Origin: Humulus lupulus
Lineage: Eukaryota > Streptophyta > Magnoliopsida > Rosales > Cannabaceae
Length of the DNA: 64,000 nt
Reading direction: 5' to 3'
NCBI RefSeq assembly: GCF_963169125.1
Contig: NC_084802.1
Location: 34,975,607-35,039,606 of the forward strand
Positions 10,143 through 23,454 of this stretch are shown here, piece by piece. Numbering within the stretch: the stretch's first letter is position 1; each line of letters begins with the position of its first letter. A program made the translations under genes and the position numbers. Under the pieces are notes generated by a model. The model worked only from the letters and a program-made list of their open reading frames with translations, searched no databases and was not told where the DNA came from.

Positions 10143-12020
10143 TGTTGATCCCAAAAGAGAATGTTTTAATATTTAAACTCGCAAGTGCACGAATCGTTTC
10201 GGAATATAATGTTCATGTAAGTACGAGGTCGAACCCATGGGAGTTGACTAACATCAAAAGAAACTATTTCAAACAAAGTAAGAATATTCTAACCTATTTC
10301 CAAATATTTGATGAGATTTTTGTTGTAGAAAAATAAAAGACAAGTAATAAAAATATTTAAGGTTAAATAGAAAAATGGTTTTCAAATGATATATGTAAAA
10401 TAAGATTATTAAGATATTAGAATCCACAAAATGCAAGTTCAATAGTATTTGTAAGTATATTGATTCCCAAGTTTAGATATAGTTGAAATAAATCACACTA
10501 TATATTTTTTCAAAATATATTTTCTATTCAAGCACAAGTTACTTTTTCAAAAAGGTAGGATTTTTCTTCACTTATATAAGATATAATTTCTAAGCATTAG
10601 TTGTGTTACAACCTAATGAAACTACAAAAAATCAAAGAGATTATGTTTAGGCAAAATATGATACTTATGCTCTAAGAATTAGATGTGAACAATTTAATGA
10701 AAAACATTTAATCAAAGAATATCATATTTTTGCATAATGAAGAACTAAGTGTAATATGCTTTAACACTCAATAATAGATGAAAAACGCATATCTTTGATA
10801 GAAAAATCCATAAACAATGTTGTACAAATGGGAAATCAACATACAACAAAAAGAATACTATCTAGTTACATTTTGCTTCATCATCATCTTAATAACCTTT
10901 GAAAAAGATTAGAAGCTCATAACTAGATAAAAATTACAAAATAACATACTTGACATGCTCTTCAAAAGATGAAAATGGTAGAGAAAATAGTGAAGAGAAG
11001 AGAGAAAAATATGTGTAGAAGATGTTGAAAAAAAGATGATGAAGAAGAGCTCCCCCAAATGGTCTTACAAGACTCTATTTATAGGCAAAATATGGAAATT
11101 AAATTAATCAAATTAAAATAAATAAATTGATTAATTTAATTGTGTTGGGAAGTGGTAGGATAAATAGAGTAAGTGTAGGAGTATTGGAAAGATGAAATGT
11201 TTGGTTGGGTAAAAAATTAGTGAAAAGCTAGGGTAAAAAAATATATTTTAGGAATGTTTATTTATGTAAGAAAAATAGGGAAGAGTGAATTGATATTTGA
11301 GTGAAAAATATTGGGAATAAAACCATGATTTTTTTGTCTTATTTTTGTGGCTGTGGCAAGGTTAACTTGGGGACATCAAGCCGAATTGGGCCAGGCGGGC
11401 TGGTTCGTGTTTTGTGGTGGAGAGCTGGCCCAAAATGAAGAGAAGTGCTTGGCTGGGGATGTAACGTGGTGTACGGCAGCTGGATGAAGGAGGGAAGGCT
11501 GCAGCAAGTTGATGGCTGGGCTTGATGAGGAGAAGCAAGAGGTGGCAGATTGGGCCTGGCAGATGGGCCTTCGGGCTGGTATTTCAATAACGCCACTTTC
11601 CTTGCTTTTTCTTTACAGAAATGCCATTTTTTCACCATTCTTCTTGCTCTTCAAGAACAAATAACATACAAAAAATTCCCTATAAAACAAACATAAATTA
11701 AATTAAAACTAAATATTTTCAATAATGAAATATACAATAAAAGTTCAATGAAAATATTAATTAAAATTTAATTTACTTAAACATTTAAGCTCAAAATTGC
11801 ATCTTTTTACTCCTAACTTAACAATATTAATTTTAAATAATTAAGCCATAACATTTTACAATAATATGACGATAAAAATACACAAAAATCTATAAAATTA
11901 TAATAAAGCTAATAAATTCAAAAAGTAATTAAAACTTAATAGTTTAATTAAAAACTTAAGAACTAAATCATTTTTAGCTTAAAAAATGTGGTAAAATAAC
12001 TATAATTTCTAGAGTTATCA
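10143..12020 (-). mobile_element. Element I: solo LTR (1878 bp) inserted in element H
   Basis: A perfect 5-bp target duplication GTGAT flanks it (10138-10142 and 12021-12025). It has LTR-type ends (minus strand TGATAACTC...GGGATCAACA) and no internal coding region. A TATA box, TATAAATAG, lies on the minus strand at 11075-11083, which sets the orientation. It interrupts H between RT and RNase H; removing it with one GTGAT copy restores H's reading frame across the site. The superfamily was not recognised. The open frame at 11339-11638 is not a recognisable protein. Confidence 0.82.
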
Positions 12021-12025
12021 GTGAT

Positions 12026-13490
12026 CAGTCACCGCTTTAATTCCTTGAAACTGCTCTCACACCTGTCTGTCCACACATACTTAGTCTTCTTTCGCGTCAA
12101 TTCGGTCAATGGTGTGGCTATCCTGAAGAACCCCTCGACGAACCACCGGTAGTACCCTGCCAATCCCAAGAAGCTCCTAACTTCTGGTACACTGCCCAGC
12201 CTAGGCCAATCTCTCACCGCCTCAATCTTGCTTGGGTCAACCAGAATCCCCTCCTTACTGACAATGTGACCCAGAAATGTTACTTGTGGTAGCCAAAACT
12301 CACACTTGCTGAACTTAGCATATAACCTATGCTCCCTCAACCGCTGTACCACCAAGCGTAAATGATGCTCGTGCTCTGTCTCTGACTGGGAGTACACAAA
12401 TATGTCATCAATGAACACGATCACAAACTTGTTTAAATAGTCCTTGAAGATCCTATTCATCAAATCCATAAAGGCTGCTAGGGTGTTGGTTAATCCAAAA
12501 GACATAACCAGGAATTCATAATGTCCATACCTCGTGCGAAAAATGGTCTTTGGTATGTCCTCCTCTTTAATTCTTAACTGGTGGTAGCCTGACCGATGGT
12601 TAATCTTAAAGAACACTGTCTTCCCCTGCAGCTGGTCAAACAAGTCTTCGATCCTAGGTAGTGGGTACTTGTTCTTAATGGTCAACTTGTTCAGATCTCT
12701 GTAGTTAATACACATCCTTAAGGACCCATTCTTCTTCTTAATGAACAACATTAGAGCACCCCATGGCGAAAAACTCGGTCTGATGAACCCCAAATCCAGT
12801 AACTCTTGCAACTGAATCTTCAGTTCCTTCAACTCTGCCGGAGCCATTCTATAAGGTGTCCTAGATACTGGCTCCGCCCTCGGCGCCAACTCTATGACGA
12901 ACTCAATCTCCCGATGTGGTATCAACCTTGGCAAGTCTGCGAGGAACAAATCTGGAAACTCATATACCAGTCTGGCCTCACTCGATCCAACCAACATGAC
13001 TCTAGAGGTATCCACAATGTTTGCTAGGAATCCTATGCAACCTTCTTGCATCAGGTCTCTAGACTTCAGTGCCAAAATCATTGGTACTCTTGGTCTACTC
13101 GCTGTCCCCACGAATACAAATGGCATCTCCCCTTCTAGTTCAAAGGTCACCATCCTGTGCTTGCAGTCAATCATCGCCCCATACTTCAATAACCAATCCA
13201 TCCCTAGGATCATATCGAAGTCATCCACCGCTAACTCAATCAGATCAATAGATAACTCCCTACCGTCCATCTCTACTGGCAATGCTCTAACCCATCTCCT
13301 AGAGACTACCAGTTCCCCAGTCGGCAACAAAGTCTGAAATCCTCTAGCATACAAATCACTAGGTCTACACAACTAGTTTATCACTCTAGCAGAAACAAAT
13401 AAATGAGTAGCCCCCGAATCAATCAATGTAGTAAAAGAAGAACCAGCACTAGAAATCTGACCTGTCACAACCAAGGGGCTAGCCTCAGCC
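12026..13490 (-). pseudogene. Element H pol, first part: protease and reverse transcriptase
   Basis: Read on the minus strand in the same frame as gag. An aspartic protease with LIDSGATH lies at about 13405-13428. RT follows, with the [16 protein letters not shown] region, then MSFGLTN and the catalytic FIDD box (about 12404-12415; FIDDIFVYS). The end of this segment carries a stop after FKELKR, just before the insertion of I. RT is full length for the family and looks the best preserved part of H. Other stops lie between protease and RT (for example at 13373-13375). Confidence 0.9.
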
Positions 13491-14623
13491 TCAGCCTAGG
13501 TCAAGGTGAATACTCTGGCAGGAGAGAGACTATCGCTCTGCTTTGGCTCTTCTTTCTTGGCTTGTGGGCAGTCCTTCCTCAGATGGCTAATACTTCTACA
13601 ACTAAAGTAGGCCCTAATCCTGCACTTCCCCTGATGTCGTCGTCTGCACCGAGGACACATTGGGAAACTCCTCCAGTTGTCTACCCTGCCTTGACGACCA
13701 CTGAAAGTACCCCGAGCCCTCCAATCCGAGCTAGGATTAACAAAAGAGTATGGGGAATTTCTCTTCTGCTCGCTAGGGCCACTACCCCAACTAGACCCAG
13801 TAAAAGGAGGCACCATCCTTTGAGCATCGTGCCTAGCAGCGTCCTCTCTCCATATCTGATCTTTGGCCCCCTCTTCTGTAAGGGCCTTGTCAGCTACCTA
13901 TGCATAAGTAGTAGTCCCCAGATCCAAGGTTATCTTAACATCACGGATAATCATAACATTCAATCCCCGCACAAACCGATCCTTCCGTGCCGTATCAGTC
14001 GACACCAGATCTGGCGTGAACTTTGCCAATTCGTCAAACCTTAAGGCATACTCAGTAACTGTCATACAGTTCTGAGTCAGGTTGGTAAACTCATCAACCT
14101 TTGAAGCTCGGACTGCGACACTATAATATTTCTCATTAAAGATGTTCCTAAACTCTTCCTAGGTCATAACCACAACGTTCCTTCTCTGAGTCACCACATC
14201 CCACCAGATGCGGGCATCATCTCTAAACATATAGCTGGCGCAAGCTACCCTCTCATTCCCTTCCACCCTCATGAAATCTAGGATGGAAGAAATCATGTTT
14301 ATCCACTGCTCTGCTTGCAGTGGATCTGGTCCACCCTCGAAGGTGGGAGGATGCTGCTTCCTGAAACTCTTATACTAAGGTTCCCATATGTTCTCCATAG
14401 CAGCCTGGACTGGCACTGGTGCCACAGCCAGTGGAACCTGCAACCCAATGCCCTAAGGAGGGGCCTACTGCTTCAACTGTCGAAGCTCTTCTTCTATTCG
14501 GTGAAGTCTAGCTTCCATCTCAGCAAATAACCATTGCCAATTATGTGGGGCAGGTGGAGAGTCCTGACCCTAGTTGTCATCCTCGGCCATATTGCCGTGG
14601 AGTCTGATCGATTGTTGAGACAT
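13491..14623 (-). pseudogene. Element H gag
   Basis: The start is the ATG at 14623, 322 bp inside the PBS and in frame with pol. The capsid-type gag domain lies at about 13900-14330 (ARIWWDVV, FNEKYYS, EYALRFDELAKF). The zinc knuckle is damaged (YFSCRSISHLRKDCP, about 13550-13620): the first Cys is Tyr-Phe context and His spacing is off. Several in-frame TAG/TGA stops occur (near 14540, 14460 and 14160). A CxxC pair (MCPRC) precedes the knuckle, as in C and E. Confidence 0.85.
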
Positions 14624-14945
14624 CTCAACAATATGCCTGCAATCAATGACGCCACTCATCAGGCATGATGACAACATCCAAAACCACCTCCCAATTCACG
14701 TCAACCAACCATAAACAACAGTCCACAAAACACAGATAACATACAACAAGCAAGGGGCCATGCCTTAACATCATGCATTTGTCAACACATTCATCATGCT
14801 CTATTTAACATAATCAGGAAAACATGGCATTTAACACGCAATCAAGCATATAATTCAATAATTACCAACCAACCCTGAGTCGAGCTTGTCACTGGCAGCG
14901 AGCGTACATGTTTGGTCGATCTCTAGGAAACATAAACCATGGCTC

Positions 14946-14960
14946 GCTCTGATACCAAGT
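14946..14960 (-). promoter_or_regulatory. Primer binding site of element H
   Basis: Minus strand ACTTGGTATCAGAGC, two bases after the 5' LTR. TGGTATCAGAGC is a perfect match to the 3' end of plant initiator tRNA-Met. Confidence 0.9.
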
Positions 14961-17230
14961 TGTAATGCCCTACTTCCTTAGAGTCGTTACTAAGTGAGTT
15001 TTAAAACGTGCCATTAACTCGCTAATCGAGGTTTTAAGTTAAAAGTGTGGCTACACTGTAGTAAAAATTGGTTCAAAGGCATCTGATATAAAAATGTAGT
15101 CATTCATTGAAAACATAAGGAGTTAAACGTTTGGGATCCCAAAATATTGTTTAGAAAATACTTTACATCTCAAAATACATTTAAGGTCGACATAGGCGAC
15201 AAATTTATACCGTTACATCACATATTTCCAAAATGACCCTGGCCGTGGCAGCTAGGTAGGCCAAACATGTACCCGTCGCTTCACGCTCTCCATACTCATG
15301 GTTGGTCGACCTTTCCTTTACCCTTACCTGCACCATAAAGCACCTGTGAGCCGAAGCCCAGCAAGAAAACTCAACACAAAATAGATAGCGTACACATATC
15401 TATCAACTTCATATAACAAAGTAGCCAACAGGCTAAACAAATAACTACCATGTCATCCCAGGCGCTTTACTAGGCCCTGGGTTCGCAGTCTTCACCGAGA
15501 GGATGGCTTCTGCATCCTAGGTGGGTCTCACCCTAACGACTTTCACTCCACGTGCTCAATACCGTTCCCGAGCCCTTTCCATGCTCAGCTTTCTGTCGTT
15601 CCCGGCTTTCGCCGTTCTCGGACTTCGTCGTTCATTCACAAATATGCATTACACAATATAAAAATCAACATATATTTAAACATAGACAACAGGGCTATGC
15701 CCTGCAATTCAATTGATAGGGTCGTGCCCTGCAATACAAGCAATAGGACCTCGCCCTGCTCTATGGGTACAACAGTTTTCTTACCTGTGTCCCAAGCTAT
15801 CTGAGCACCACGATCACGAGCATAGTCCTCTAACCCGAGACTTGATGAAATCCTAGTCACAACGCATGAATAATAATCAACCATCATGTTTTAATCCATT
15901 AACTAACCTCATAATATAAATCTAGCCTCCGGGACCTTAGATTCTACCAAACTGGGTAGTAGAAACCTTCCTGAGCTTTAGCATTTGAGTTCCTAAGCTA
16001 AAAACCCTCAAAAAGCCAAAATTCAGCATTTGCGCCGCGGCCCAACCCCCCTTAAAGGCCACGACGCATCCTAATTCAGAGGCCAAATGCCTCTCTATTG
16101 AGAGACATGGGCCGTGGCGCCCAAACTTGCACCACAGCGCCTGGGCAAGTTTTCCCGAAGTCCCCTGGCCTATAAACTCAAGCGGGCCGCGGTGCTGATG
16201 AATAGGGTCGCGGTTCAAGCCCGAAACCCAGAAATTCCCCTGCATTTTCTTGAGCCAATTCCTCTAAAAATCAACCCAAATCAATACCTAAACCCAAAAT
16301 CCTTATGCCCACAATCTAAACACCCTAACCACCCCATAAACAACCCCAAGACTTCTCCAAATAACCAAAACGTAAAACACAATTCAGCTCACATGCATAT
16401 CACTTCCCTACAGAATTCAACAGAGTGAGTTGAGTTTAAAAGCTTACCCTTGAACTTAACTAAGCCTCTGAACTAATTCCCAGAGTTCCAAGCTCCTAGC
16501 CTCCCAAATTCCAGCCTTGAACCCCTGAATTTCTAGCCTAAAATCCTTCAAAAACCAAACACCATAGAGAAAGAAGGTGAACCGAAGGAGAGAGAGAGAG
16601 AGAGCTGTGAGTTCCTTAGATTTTTTCCTTCCTTTCCTTCTGTTTCATCTAAGTCTTTCTAGAGTCTCTACTCCTAAACCGAGTATATCCTCTTGCCAAA
16701 AGGTCTAAATTGCCCCTTCAGTTAATCTAAGTCCTCAAGTACCACCAAGGATTATTTAGTCATTTTCCAAATCCCGTTAAGTCCCCGAGTATTCCTATAA
16801 ATCCCATTTAATCCCGAAATGTCCAAATCATTACTAAATTGCTACCCGTTACTCAATAAATCCCGAACACATATTATGTTCCCAAAATACCCCTAGGCTC
16901 CTCCCGAGCCGGGTATTTGACCCTGTTGTGACTTTCTAGCTAATTAGCTCCCTAGGACCGTCTCAGATCATGTATCACAAATATATCACCACTCACACGT
17001 GGTATCAATCACAATATACACAAATAATGCATTTATGCCCTCAACGGGCTAAAATTACAAATATGTCCCTACTAGCCAAATGGGGCCCACATGCATATTT
17101 AATCTACCTAAACATGCATTTCTAATCACATAATTATCAAATTCACATATTAACATAATTAAATCAATTATTGCCCTCCATGCACGTTAATCAAGGCCCT
17201 AAGCCTTATTAGAAAATTTGGAATGCTACA
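14961..17230 (-). repeat. 5' LTR of element H (2270 bp)
   Basis: Direct copy of 5919-8173 with scattered substitutions and small indels. Same CpG-rich cluster (about 16030-16215) and GA microsatellite (about 16588-16606). Confidence 0.92.
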
Positions 17231-18684
17231 ATAACAATAATAATAATAATAATAATAAATATATAAATAAATAATCTATCTATTTGTATTTTTAACCTTT
17301 TGACAAAACACGTGATCCAAATGTTAATTTTTAACAATAAATGATCCAAAGGGTTAATCAACATTTTGACAAAATACAAGGTCACAAGTTAATTTTAAAA
17401 AATAAAGGGTCCAAACGGGTAATCGGCTAAAATACACAGTTCAAAATGGTGTGAGCCCTTATAGAAAACATAAATTATATAGATAATTATGTATATAAAT
17501 TTATACAATTGACTTTTTTTAAAGAATTTTTAACACTTTGAATAAATACATGGTCCAAAGGTTTATTTTTAAAAATAAATAGTCAAAACGAGTAATTAGC
17601 CAAAAGATAGTGTTCAAGTAACCGATCTATCTATTCCTATTTTACACCTTTTGATAAAACATGAGGTCCACAAATTAATTTTTAAAAATAAAATTTCCAA
17701 CGAGTAATCGGCTAAAATACAAGGTTCAAAATGGTGTGAACCCTTACAGAAAACATAAATTATACATAATTTAATTTTTATAAAGAATTTTGAACTTTTT
17801 TAATAAATACATGGTCCAAAGGTTAATTTTTAAAAATAAAGGGTCAAAACGAGCAATCGGCCAAAATACAATGTTCAAATAATCGATCTATCCATTCCTA
17901 TATTTAACCTTTTGACAAAACACGAAGTCTAAAAGTTAATTTTTAAAAATAATGGGTTCAAACAGGTAATCGACCAAAATAAGTCTTACACAAAACATAA
18001 ATTTTCTTATACATAATTTTGACTTTTTATAAATAATAAATCATGCAAAGCGTATAATAATGATAATAATAAAAATAAATAAAGGCACATGTTTTTTTAA
18101 CTTTGTTTTCGACACTTTGATTTTTCATATTTTTTCAAAAACCTGCAAGAGGTTTGCTATACAATGAACACCATTATGAAAAAAACAATTGTGGTCAAGA
18201 CGCCCTCACGTGTCCATATAAAGAATATGTTGTACGAGTAGGGTGAAAATGAATCCCTACCCTACAATCTCCCAAAAAATATTTTAAAATATGTATATTT
18301 TTTAATAATTACAAAAGACTGTGCGAAGTGCGGTTATGTTTTCTAGTTAAAAAGAAAAAAAAACTTTGACCAATAATCAATATATTTATATATATTCTAG
18401 GTAGAAGCAACGTGCAATACACATTTGTTTAGTTTTAAAGTTGTAAACATTATCTATAATTTTAATAAAAATTGTTCACTGTTATTTAAATATATATATA
18501 TAATAGAATGAATTATAGTTCGATAGTATATATAAATATTTATATCAATAATCTCTACATATGTGATATCTAAACACAACGTGTAGATATATATTTACAT
18601 GACTTCATGATATATATATTTATAAAATACAATAATATTTAGAAAGAAATTAATAATAGAAAAAGTCATAGTGTAGACAGTAGT
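17231..18684. repeat. AT-rich spacer with a degenerate tandem array
   Basis: No gene seen. An (ATA)n microsatellite starts it. From about 17280 to 18040 there are roughly three diverged copies of a unit of about 260-350 bp. ACCTTTTGACAAAACAC-like phrases recur near 17298, 17651 and 17909, and GGTGTGA(G/A)CCCTTA recurs at 17448 and 17732, each followed by AAAACATAAATTATA. The last 5 bases (GTAGT, 18680-18684) are the left target duplication of element A. Confidence 0.65.
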
Positions 18685-19505
18685 TGTTACACCTAGATTT
18701 CGAGACCAGAAGTTATGACCTCGAAAACTGGACTCGTCAAGTGTGAGCTCGAAATATATGAAATACATTGTATGGTCCATTTGTAAGATCTCTGAAGTAA
18801 AATGACGATCTCGAAAATGTGTAGCCTCGGGATTCTTTCTGAGCTTGAAATGACATGACATTGGGATACATCCGTTATCGAGTGCCTTCGGATTGAGTAG
18901 TCTGAGCTTGGGAAACGCAGGCTCGAGTGTGATAGCCTCGACAATATTTATCTGTTCCGAGCATGTCTTGGGGTAAGGTGGCAAGCTTGTAGCAATACCA
19001 TAAGTCTCGATAGCCACAGGGTCGATCGCTGATCTCGAAGACCCGATGAGTCATCTGGGACAACCCGTTATGTATGAACATATTTATTGTTGTATAATCC
19101 CAACATTTAAGGGATATTATTTAGTTTGTTATCCGTCCCCAGGTCTTCAGGGGATGTTTCCTTGTCTATAGAAGATACAACATTTAATGTAATTATTTGA
19201 ATTGATATACATAATATCTTCCTGAAATATGTGAGAATGACCTCTGTAACCTCTCTATAAATAGAGGAGGAATGACCACTTGTAAAGGACCGATTATCTG
19301 ATATCTGGAGAGAAAAGTCTAGGTAATTCATCCTTGAAGAATTTCCAGAAAACTCCAAGTCTTAATAACATTAACTCGTGGACTAGGAAGATTTAACTGC
19401 TGAACCACATAAAAACTTTATTGTTTCTCCTTACTATTCGTTTGCACCATAGTTTACATTGTTTAATTGCTATACAATATAAGTTGACGAAAAACGGCGT
19501 CAACA
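18685..19505 (+). repeat. 5' LTR of element A (821 bp)
   Basis: Starts TGTTACACC and ends CGTCAACA. The TATA box TATAAATAG is at 19256-19264. Its direct copy is 54192-55011. Confidence 0.93.
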
Positions 19506-19508
19506 TTT

Positions 19509-19527
19509 TGGTGCTTTCATTGAGAGC
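19509..19527 (+). promoter_or_regulatory. Primer binding site of element A
   Basis: TGGTGCTTTCATTGAGAGC lies 3 bases after the 5' LTR. Element B has the identical motif at 24325. The position and TGG start are those of a PBS; I did not assign the tRNA. Confidence 0.75.
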
Positions 19528-19582
19528 ATTAAACAATACATATCAGAGTCTAGTCATTCGAGGAAGCCTCTCTGAATCAACT

Positions 19583-21910
19583 ATGGTCGCGATTGATCCC
19601 AATATTCATGAGGAGGAAACCCTAGAGGAAGTTGACTATCCGAGACGCCTTGGGAAACAGCCGATGATGAATTCGGACCCAGATGAGAGGAGTGGATCCT
19701 CTGACTCTCAAGGATCACTTGCACCGCCGGCCCCCAGGGACGACGAGGACATGTATTACAACCCTGAGCGATATGTCCCTATTGTGGAGCTTGAAAACCG
19801 TCAGTTGCGAAAGCAATTGGCGGAGGCCAAGAAATGTAACGAGGAGCTGGCCAGATTGGTTGCTGAGGCACAGGCGGCTCAGCCCATGCCTCCGCCTGAG
19901 GCCTAAGCTCCACCTCCACGAGATGTTCATGTTTTGCCCCGCAGGCCTTGTGGGCGACCTCGCAAAAACGCTGCCACACGAAGAATGGAGCAACCTCCGC
20001 AACTAGCAGAACAGCCTGCTCCCTCAAGGCCTCAGAGAAATACCCGGGCTAGAGCTCCTGTCAACTCAACTGCTGAGGTACCAACTGAAACTGGGAATAA
20101 TCGAGCCCTCGCAGCGGCTCGGACCCAAAATCTTGGTAACACGCAGAACGTTCCTGAACCGGCACAGGAAAACTCAGGACCTTCTAGGCCCCATAATTGA
20201 TGGCAGCCACCATCACCCATAAGGCCCCCACCATCGCCGATAAGATATCCCCCACCGCCTCAGAGACACATGCAACCGACTCAGGGTGATAGGAAAAGGC
20301 AAGCTGGGCAGAAACCTGGGAATGGGGAGACAACTAGAGAACGTAGAGGCGCCCAACCTACGAGAAGCCAAATGCCTCGGTCTCACATAATTGAGATGAG
20401 TCAACCAAAAAAGAACACATCTCAAAACAACCGCGCAGCAAGCCTTACCAGCAAGGGCTCAGGAGACACTAGATCGGTCAGTATGTATGACCGGGGATGC
20501 AGAAATATTGGGAATCGAAGGGACCACCCAGACTTACGGGAACACCTGATCTAGAATTGGGGTAATAATAACCCCTTGAACCCAGACCTGAGGGATCATC
20601 TAAATGGACGCAAGGATCCCATGCGGAGGCGCGAAGCTGGAATCGTGATCAATGATAACCAATTTCAGGTCAGACCCCCCGTGGATCCAGCCCAAGAAAG
20701 GATTGATCAACTAGAAAGAGCGTTCAGGCTCTTACAAAGTGAACGAGGTTGGGATCGGGACGAAGAGTTTGACGAGGAACTCAAACCCTTTGCCCCCCAT
20801 ATTTCCAGCACTCCATTTCCTCAAGGGCTTCGGATTCCTCATGTCCCACCATTTGATGGGAAATCTGATCCATACAGTCACTTAAGTATGTTTAATACTA
20901 TTATGCGAGCGAGTAATGTGGGCTATAAGCTCAGATGCATGCTGTTTCCAGCTTTGCTCACAGGACCAGCAAAAAACTGGTTAAAAAAATATAAGAGGCA
21001 TTCGATTACTTCTTGGGATCAATTATCTAAAGATTTCAAGAAGCAATTCAAAGCCATGATCAGAATAAGGCCAGAGGCGTCTGCCTTGACCAATGTCCGG
21101 CAACAGCCGAATGAAACGTTGAAGAGTTACCTTACAAGGTTCAATTTGGAAGTCGCCCGAGCTTGTGACGTAGACGACAGCGGCCATTTAATGGCTGTCC
21201 GAGCCGGGGTGATGCCTGGAACCCCCCTCTGGGAAGATATGCAGAGGAAACCTGTGAGATCCATAACCGAGTTCAATCGACGAGCTCAGAGATTCGTCAA
21301 TGTAGAGGAGGCAAGGTCAGCACTGAATATGGCCTTTCAGCCTGTAACTACAATGACAAACATAAACTCTGCCTCGACCTCGGCGGACCCATCAGCCTCG
21401 AAGCCCTCTGCGGAAAACCCTTCCAAAAGAAAGAAGAATGAAGGGAGTAACCTGGAGGCGGAAGCGGGAAAGAAGAAGAAAGGGGAAAGGTATTTCTCCG
21501 TGTACAAGGTATACACCGAGCTCAATGAGTCTCGGGAGAATATCTACCTGTCTAATGAAAACCAGGTCCCTTTAAGGCATCTAGACCCCATGAGAAACCA
21601 GAAATCAAAGAGAGACTCCACTAAATACTGCAGATTTCACAGAGATACCGGACACACAACCAATGAATGTAGGCAACTGAAGGACGAGATCGAAGGTCTG
21701 ATCTCGAGAGGGTACTTCAGGCAGTATGTAAGGAACCAGAACCACAATCAGGCTTCTACAAGCCAAAGGGCAGCTGTACCACCACCTGCCCAAAACAATA
21801 ACTTCCGAGCAAGGGAAGACGAGAGACCCCCTCCAATTGATGGAGAAGATGTTGTAACCATCTCGGGGGGACCTCATCTCACAGGATCGGGCAGAAACGC
21901 CCAAAAATGA
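19583..21910 (+). pseudogene. Element A gag
   Basis: One frame from the ATG at 19583, with stops at 19904-19906, 20198-20200, 20552-20554 and 21908-21910. The N-terminal part is charged with a predicted coiled coil (ENRQLRKQLAEAKKCNEELA) and a basic AT-hook-like patch, RRPCGRPRK (about 19937-19963). The capsid-type gag domain is at about 20840-21320 (PFDGKSDPYSHLSMF ... AKNWLKKY ... SWDQLSKDFKKQF). A Cys/His motif of Tat type, CRFHRDTGHTTNEC, follows at about 21628-21670. The family packages the RNA. Confidence 0.88.
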
Positions 21911-21988
21911 TACGTGAATGAGTTGAAAACTGGTGACGGGTCCCCTTACGAACATGAACCCAAGGCTCCGAAACACTAGAGGGTTGAA

Positions 21989-22816
21989 TCTCAACCTATA
22001 ACTTTTACTGAGGACGACGCGTCCCATGTCCAATTTCCTCACAATGACTCGCTGGTCATCACCCTCCAGCTCATGAATAAGAGGGTTCATCGAGTCCTGG
22101 TTGATAACGGGAGCTCAGTGAATATCCTCTATAAGGCCACCTTAGAAAAGATGGGACTCGCGCTTCATGACCTAAAGGCATGTGCAACGACATTGTATGA
22201 CTTTTCAGGAGAAGGGATTGCCTGTATGGGATCCATTGAACTCCCCGTGACCTTGGGAGACTTCTTGGTCTCAACAATCAAGATGATGGAATTTGTAGTA
22301 GTGGATCTACCATCGACCTACAACGTGCTGCTCGGGAGACCCGCCCTAGTAGGGCTCGGGGCAGTTTCGTCTGTGAGGCACTTGGCCATCAAGTTCCCGA
22401 CTTCTAGTGGCATCGGGACACTGAAGGGAGACCAGCTAGCAGGGAGGTAATGCTATAGCATTTCCATTAGAGGAAAGAAACAGACAAGCTCACAAACACT
22501 TGTCATAATTCAGAATAAGGACGGAACAATCTTCGAGATAGACGAAGAAATCGATCCAAGAATAGAGGAAAGAGTTGACCTCGAGCCATTGGAAGAGCTC
22601 GAAGAGGTCAAGCTCAAGGAAGCAGACCCCCCGAAGACAGTAAAGGTAGGGAAAAACCTTCCCGAAGAAACGAAATAGCAATTAATTTGCTTTTTGAAAA
22701 AGAACCAGGATGTTTTCGCATGGTCGCATTCGGACATGGTAGGGATAAATCTTAATGTAGTGAGCCATGCTTTGAGTATTGACAAAAGCTTCCCCCCGAA
22801 GCAATAAAAGCGAAGA
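21989..22816 (+). pseudogene. Element A protease and start of RT, cut by element C
   Basis: Same frame as gag. The retropepsin-like domain is at about 22070-22450: the active-site motif is VLVDNGSSVN, where B has VDTGSS, so the Asp is kept but the following Thr/Ser is Asn. VLLGRPAL follows later. Stops occur at 22448-22450 and 22676-22678. The RT N-terminal linker (NQDVFAWSHSDMVGI, SHALSID) runs into the LTR of C at 22817. No RT catalytic region survives. Confidence 0.85.
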
Positions 22817-23454
22817 TGTAATGCCCTGAAATCCCTAATGTGATTTAATGGCTGGATTAGTAGGCTGGGAGGGCCATAATTGTTTTATTATGCCATTAAA
22901 TGATTATATGCATGTTTATGTGAATCATATTATAATATGATGTTAAATGCATGCATGTGGGTCCACATTTGATTACAGAGGTATTTTGGTAATTTGGCCC
23001 GTTAAGGGCATATTTGTATATTTTGGTGCATGCTTGTGATTAATTGTTGAGGTCACATTATAATGTGGATTTGTTCGAGCTATTCGGCATGAGACAATCT
23101 CTGAATATAAACTATCGGTTTGGTCAAAACAGGTTTTAGCTCGGGGTGAGTCTCGGGGTATTTCAGTGATTAGAGCGTTACTGGGAATTAAAGGGTAATG
23201 GGATAAGAATAATTGGTATTTGAGAATATTGAGAATAGCGGGAATTGTAGAGTGTTAATTATGATTAATGAGATAGGTTGAAAAGGACAGTTTTACCCTT
23301 GGGAGTCTTTAGAAGCTTTTAAATGACCTAGGGGCATTAAGGTCCTTTGGCATGGATATATATGATTTATTGGCTGTAGAAGCCTGTAGAAAGAATTGAA
23401 CAAAACAGAGCCAAGCTTCCTCCCTCACGTTCATCATTTTTTCCTCTTGCTTCC

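Larger units (their letters stand above)
5919..17230 (-). mobile_element. Element H: complete Tekay/Del-like chromovirus (Ty3/gypsy), 11.3 kb
   Basis: The two LTRs (5919-8173 and 14961-17230) are near-identical in plan. The PBS is a perfect TGGTATCAGAGC beside the 5' LTR, and the PPT is CGAGGGGATAGT beside the 3' LTR. Order on the minus strand is gag, protease, RT, RNase H, integrase, chromodomain. Flanks ATAAT (5914-5918) and ATAAC (17231-17235) fit a 5-bp target duplication with one change; the site abuts an (ATA)n microsatellite. A solo LTR (I) splits the RT/RNase H junction. Stops, a frameshift and lost catalytic residues make it non-autonomous. Confidence 0.9.

Noticed and set aside
12894..13337. 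Plus-strand 147-codon frame
   Set aside because: Mirror of H protease/RT on the other strand; similar mirrors at 41975-42322 and 61822-62169 show that it follows the RT-region sequence.
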